A stretch of DNA of 64,000 bases from Pararobbsia silviterrae (lineage in GTDB: Bacteria > Pseudomonadota > Gammaproteobacteria > Burkholderiales > Burkholderiaceae), in contig NZ_RBZU01000008.1 in assembly GCF_003628125.1 (NCBI RefSeq), positions 59,748 to 123,747 of the forward strand, in the 5' to 3' direction. Numbering within the stretch: the first letter of the stretch is position 1; each line of letters begins with the position of its first letter. The notes beneath the pieces are model-generated. The model was not told the origin of the DNA. It did not search any database and worked only from the letters and a program-made list of their open reading frames with translations. The translations under genes and the position numbers were made by a program. Of the stretch, positions 62,010 through 64,000 are shown piece by piece.

Positions 62010-63692
62010 CTAGACCGGTGCGCCCGCGCGTTCCGCGTCGGCGAAGCGCGCGGTCGCGCTCAGCACCGCGAGCACCGACGCCGTAATGATGTTCGGATGC
62101 TTGCCCACGCCGAAGCGGGAGCCCGGTACGCCCGGCCACACCGTTTCGACGATCGCCATCGCCGAGGCGTCCGCGCCCGTGCTCAGACTGCGCTCTTCAT
62201 AGCTGTCGATCCGCAACGGCAGTCCGAGCGCCGTGACGGTGGCCGCGATGGGACCGTTGCCGACGCCGCGGCGCGTGTGCACCGTGCCGTCGGGCGCGAC
62301 AAGTTCGATCTCGATGCCCTGACCGTCGGCCGCGTCGAACAAACGGTGGCGCCGATACGTATAGCCGTCGTTGCGCTGCGCGTGCGTCAGATAGGTCTTC
62401 TCGAACACCGCCCAGAGCTGTTCGCTTGTGAGTTCGGTCTCGCTCGCATCGGCCAGCTCCTGGACGATCGCGCTGAATTCGATCTGCATGCGGCGCGGCA
62501 TCACCACGCCATAGTCGCGCTGCAGCAGGAACGCAATGCCACCCTTGCCCGACTGACTGTTGACGCGCACGATGCTGTCGTACGTGCGTCCGAGGTCGTG
62601 CGGATCGAGCGGCAGATACGGCACGCGCCAGATGCCGTCTGGATCCTGAGCGGCGAAGCCCTTGGCGATCGCGTCCTGATGCGAGCCCGAAAACGCCGTG
62701 AAAACGAGATCGCCCACATACGGGTGTCGCGGATGAATCGGCAAGGCCGTGCATTCCTCGGCAATCCGCGCGACGGCGGCGATGTCGGAGAAATCGAGTT
62801 CGGGCGAGATGCCCTGCGTGTACAGATTCAAGGCCAGCGTCACGAGGTCGAGATTGCCGCTGCGTTCGCCGTTGCCGAACAAACATCCCTCGACACGCTG
62901 CGCCCCCGCGAGGATCGCCTGCTCGGCGCATGCGATGCCCGTGCCCCGGTCGTTATGCGGATGCACGGACAGCACGATATGCTCGCGGCGTTCGAGCCGC
63001 CGATGCATCCATTCGATCTGATCGGCGAAAACGTTGGCCGTGGTCACTTCGACCGTCGTCGGCAGATTCACGATCATGGGCCGTTGCGGTCCCGCATCCC
63101 ACGCGCGGATCGCGGCATTGCAGACCGCGAGCGAAACGTCGAGCTCCGCCATGCAGAACGTCTCCGGCGAATACTGGAGCACCCATTCCGTTTGCGGATG
63201 CTGCGCGATCAACTTGCGGAACAGGCCGATATGATGTTCGACCAGTTCGATGATCTGCGGCACGCTCATGCCGAACACGATCTCGCGCCAGGCAGGTGCG
63301 ATCGCGTTATAGAAATGCACGATCACGCGACGCGCGCCCTGGACACTGCGCACGGTTTCCTCGATCAGATCCTCGCGCAACTGCGTGATGACCATCGGGG
63401 TCACGTCATCGGGTATCCGGTTCGTGTCGATCAGATGCCGCACGACTTCGAAGTCGGTGCGTGACGCGGAAGGAAATCCGACTTCGATTTCCTTGAAGCC
63501 GATGCGCACGAGCTCATCGAACAAGCGCAGCTTGCGCTCGCGATTCATCGGTTCGAACAGCGCCTGATTGCCGTCGCGCAGATCGGTCGACAACCAGACC
63601 GGCGCATGGGTCAGCGTGCGCGACGGCCATTGCCGATCCGGCATCTCGATGACGGGATGGGCGCGATATTTATTGGAAGGATGGGCCAGCAT
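62010..63692 (-). CDS. leuA: 2-isopropylmalate synthase
   Basis: A 560-residue enzyme of the long LeuA type, condensing acetyl-CoA with 2-oxoisovalerate in leucine biosynthesis. STDLRDGNQALFEPM carries the first metal/catalytic residues, SVHPHNDRGTGIACAEQA and GNGERSGNLDLV follow, and the C-terminal LeuA dimer/regulatory domain (from about residue 430, IEIELVAPDGTVHTRRGVGNGPI) is intact. ATG 63692 follows GAGG; the ATG at 63707 is inside the leader. A Leu-rich leader frame and interleaved stems lie upstream, so expression probably follows Leu-tRNA supply. Confidence 0.93.
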   Translation of the reverse strand: MLAHPSNKYRAHPVIEMPDRQWPSRTLTHAPVWLSTDLRDGNQALFEPMNRERKLRLFDELVRIGFKEIEVGFPSASRTDFEVVRHLIDTNRIPDDVTPMVITQLREDLIEETVRSVQGARRVIVHFYNAIAPAWREIVFGMSVPQIIELVEHHIGLFRKLIAQHPQTEWVLQYSPETFCMAELDVSLAVCNAAIRAWDAGPQRPMIVNLPTTVEVTTANVFADQIEWMHRRLERREHIVLSVHPHNDRGTGIACAEQAILAGAQRVEGCLFGNGERSGNLDLVTLALNLYTQGISPELDFSDIAAVARIAEECTALPIHPRHPYVGDLVFTAFSGSHQDAIAKGFAAQDPDGIWRVPYLPLDPHDLGRTYDSIVRVNSQSGKGGIAFLLQRDYGVVMPRRMQIEFSAIVQELADASETELTSEQLWAVFEKTYLTHAQRNDGYTYRRHRLFDAADGQGIEIELVAPDGTVHTRRGVGNGPIAATVTALGLPLRIDSYEERSLSTGADASAMAIVETVWPGVPGSRFGVGKHPNIITASVLAVLSATARFADAERAGAPV

Positions 63693-63720
63693 AAAAACCT
63701 CGAACAAGGGATCGGAAACA

Positions 63721-63814
63721 CCTGATTCCCCTGCTTGAACGAAGCTGGCCGAGGTCGGGGTCAGGGGGAATCAGGATGGGTCTCGACGCAGACGAACGCG
63801 TCCGGACCCCGACC
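63721..63814 (-). promoter_or_regulatory. leuA leader RNA with two interleaved perfect stems
   Basis: Four minus-strand segments in order: GGTCGGGGTC (63805-63814), CCTGATTCCCC (63765-63775), GACCCCGACC (63753-63762), GGGGAATCAGG (63721-63731). Segment 1 pairs perfectly with 3 (10 bp), and 2 with 4 (11 bp). The stems are interleaved, so they either form a pseudoknot or alternate. The leader stop codon (63761-63763) falls between segments 2 and 3. No T-tract follows segment 4, so this does not look like a standard terminator. Confidence 0.7.
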
Positions 63815-63862
63815 AGGGATCAGACGTAGTAGCGACCGCGAAAGGACCGGAAAAGCGCGCAT
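63761..63862 (-). CDS. Leu-rich leader peptide of leuA
   Basis: From ATG 63862 the frame encodes 33 residues beginning MRAFPVLSRSLLRLIPGRGP and ending HPDSP. It contains the cluster CTA-CTA-CGT-CTG, where CTA is a rare Leu codon in G+C-rich genomes, placed just before segment 1 of the leader RNA. An in-frame ATG at 63883 would add MLFLPTL with three more Leu, but it lies only a few bases after the probable transcription start. No good ribosome-binding site is visible for either. Confidence 0.65.
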   Translation of the reverse strand: MRAFPVLSRSLLRLIPGRGPDAFVCVETHPDSP

Positions 63863-63894
63863 GAGCGTGGGAAGAAACAGCATCGTCGAATGCG

Positions 63895-63900
63895 ACTATA
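63895..63900 (-). promoter_or_regulatory. Possible leuA promoter -10 element
   Basis: On the minus strand TATAGT matches the -10 consensus at five of six positions, about 12 bases before ATG 63883. The -35 region (around 63919-63924, TAGATG at 18 bases) is poor. If used, it would start transcription near 63888. Confidence 0.3.
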
Positions 63901-64000
63901 AGCTTGACCGCGGGTGTCCATCTACAAAACAATAGACATCTTCTTTAGCGAAATGGTCATTCGGAACACGGCACCATGAAGCGCGCTTCTTTGTCCGGCG

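Noticed and set aside
63976-64000. ATGAAGCGCGCTTC start of a plus-strand gene at the window edge
   Set aside because: Only eight codons are visible and there is no ribosome-binding site, so it cannot be supported.

Overview
The window is a G+C-rich chromosomal segment from a Betaproteobacterium, most likely Burkholderiales/Burkholderiaceae. Gene content supports this: a hopanoid side-chain cluster hpnI-J-K-L, the recC-recB-recD order, an OhrR-type regulator, and a long-form leuA. The species cannot be fixed from sequence alone. Most of the window is ordinary core chromosome. Two stretches look accessory: about 20.0-23.6 kb (tandem-repeat arrays around a chemotaxis gene) and about 39.4-44.2 kb (an A+T-richer orphan gene, a broken glycosylase-family gene and a hipBA toxin-antitoxin pair).

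Layout. 1-8.7 kb: the 3' end of an alkA-like DNA glycosylase with an ogt-like methyltransferase, a DMT transporter, and a TetR regulator divergent from a three-gene RND efflux operon. 8.9-16.5 kb: a transmembrane chemotaxis receptor, a YeiH-type transporter divergent from its LysR partner, an OhrR-like regulator, a small DUF1488-like protein, a single-domain response regulator and a YhhS-like MFS pump. 16.6-26.4 kb: a UvrD-family helicase, a GAF-GGDEF cyclase, a TetR regulator with a palindromic operator, a soluble chemoreceptor inside repeat arrays, an MdtG-like pump, a DOPA-dioxygenase-family protein, an unknown protein and a PRC-barrel protein. 27-39.3 kb: an orphan NitT/TauT-type ABC ATPase, a patatin lipase, MTA/SAH nucleosidase, a squalene-synthase-like enzyme, a threonine ammonia-lyase lacking its regulatory domain, the hpnIJKL operon and a secreted beta-propeller. 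39.4-45 kb: accessory genes and a J-domain protein. 45.2-54.9 kb: recCBD. 54.9-64 kb: a cyclase/periplasmic-binding-protein operon, an EAL phosphodiesterase, periplasmic trehalase and leuA.

How the genes connect. Two branched-chain amino-acid genes each have a leader in their 5' region. The threonine ammonia-lyase gene is preceded by a 21-codon Ile-rich reading frame, competing stems and an intrinsic terminator: a classical attenuator. leuA is preceded by a Leu-rich reading frame and two interleaved perfect stems with no obvious T-tract. The enzyme behind the Ile attenuator has lost the C-terminal domain that normally gives isoleucine feedback, so control may have moved to transcription. Cyclic-di-GMP turnover recurs: two GGDEF proteins and one EAL protein. 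One GGDEF protein is translationally coupled to a PotD-like binding protein, an arrangement like the NspS/MbaA polyamine-sensing pair.

I found no rRNA, tRNA, CRISPR array, insertion sequence or phage module.
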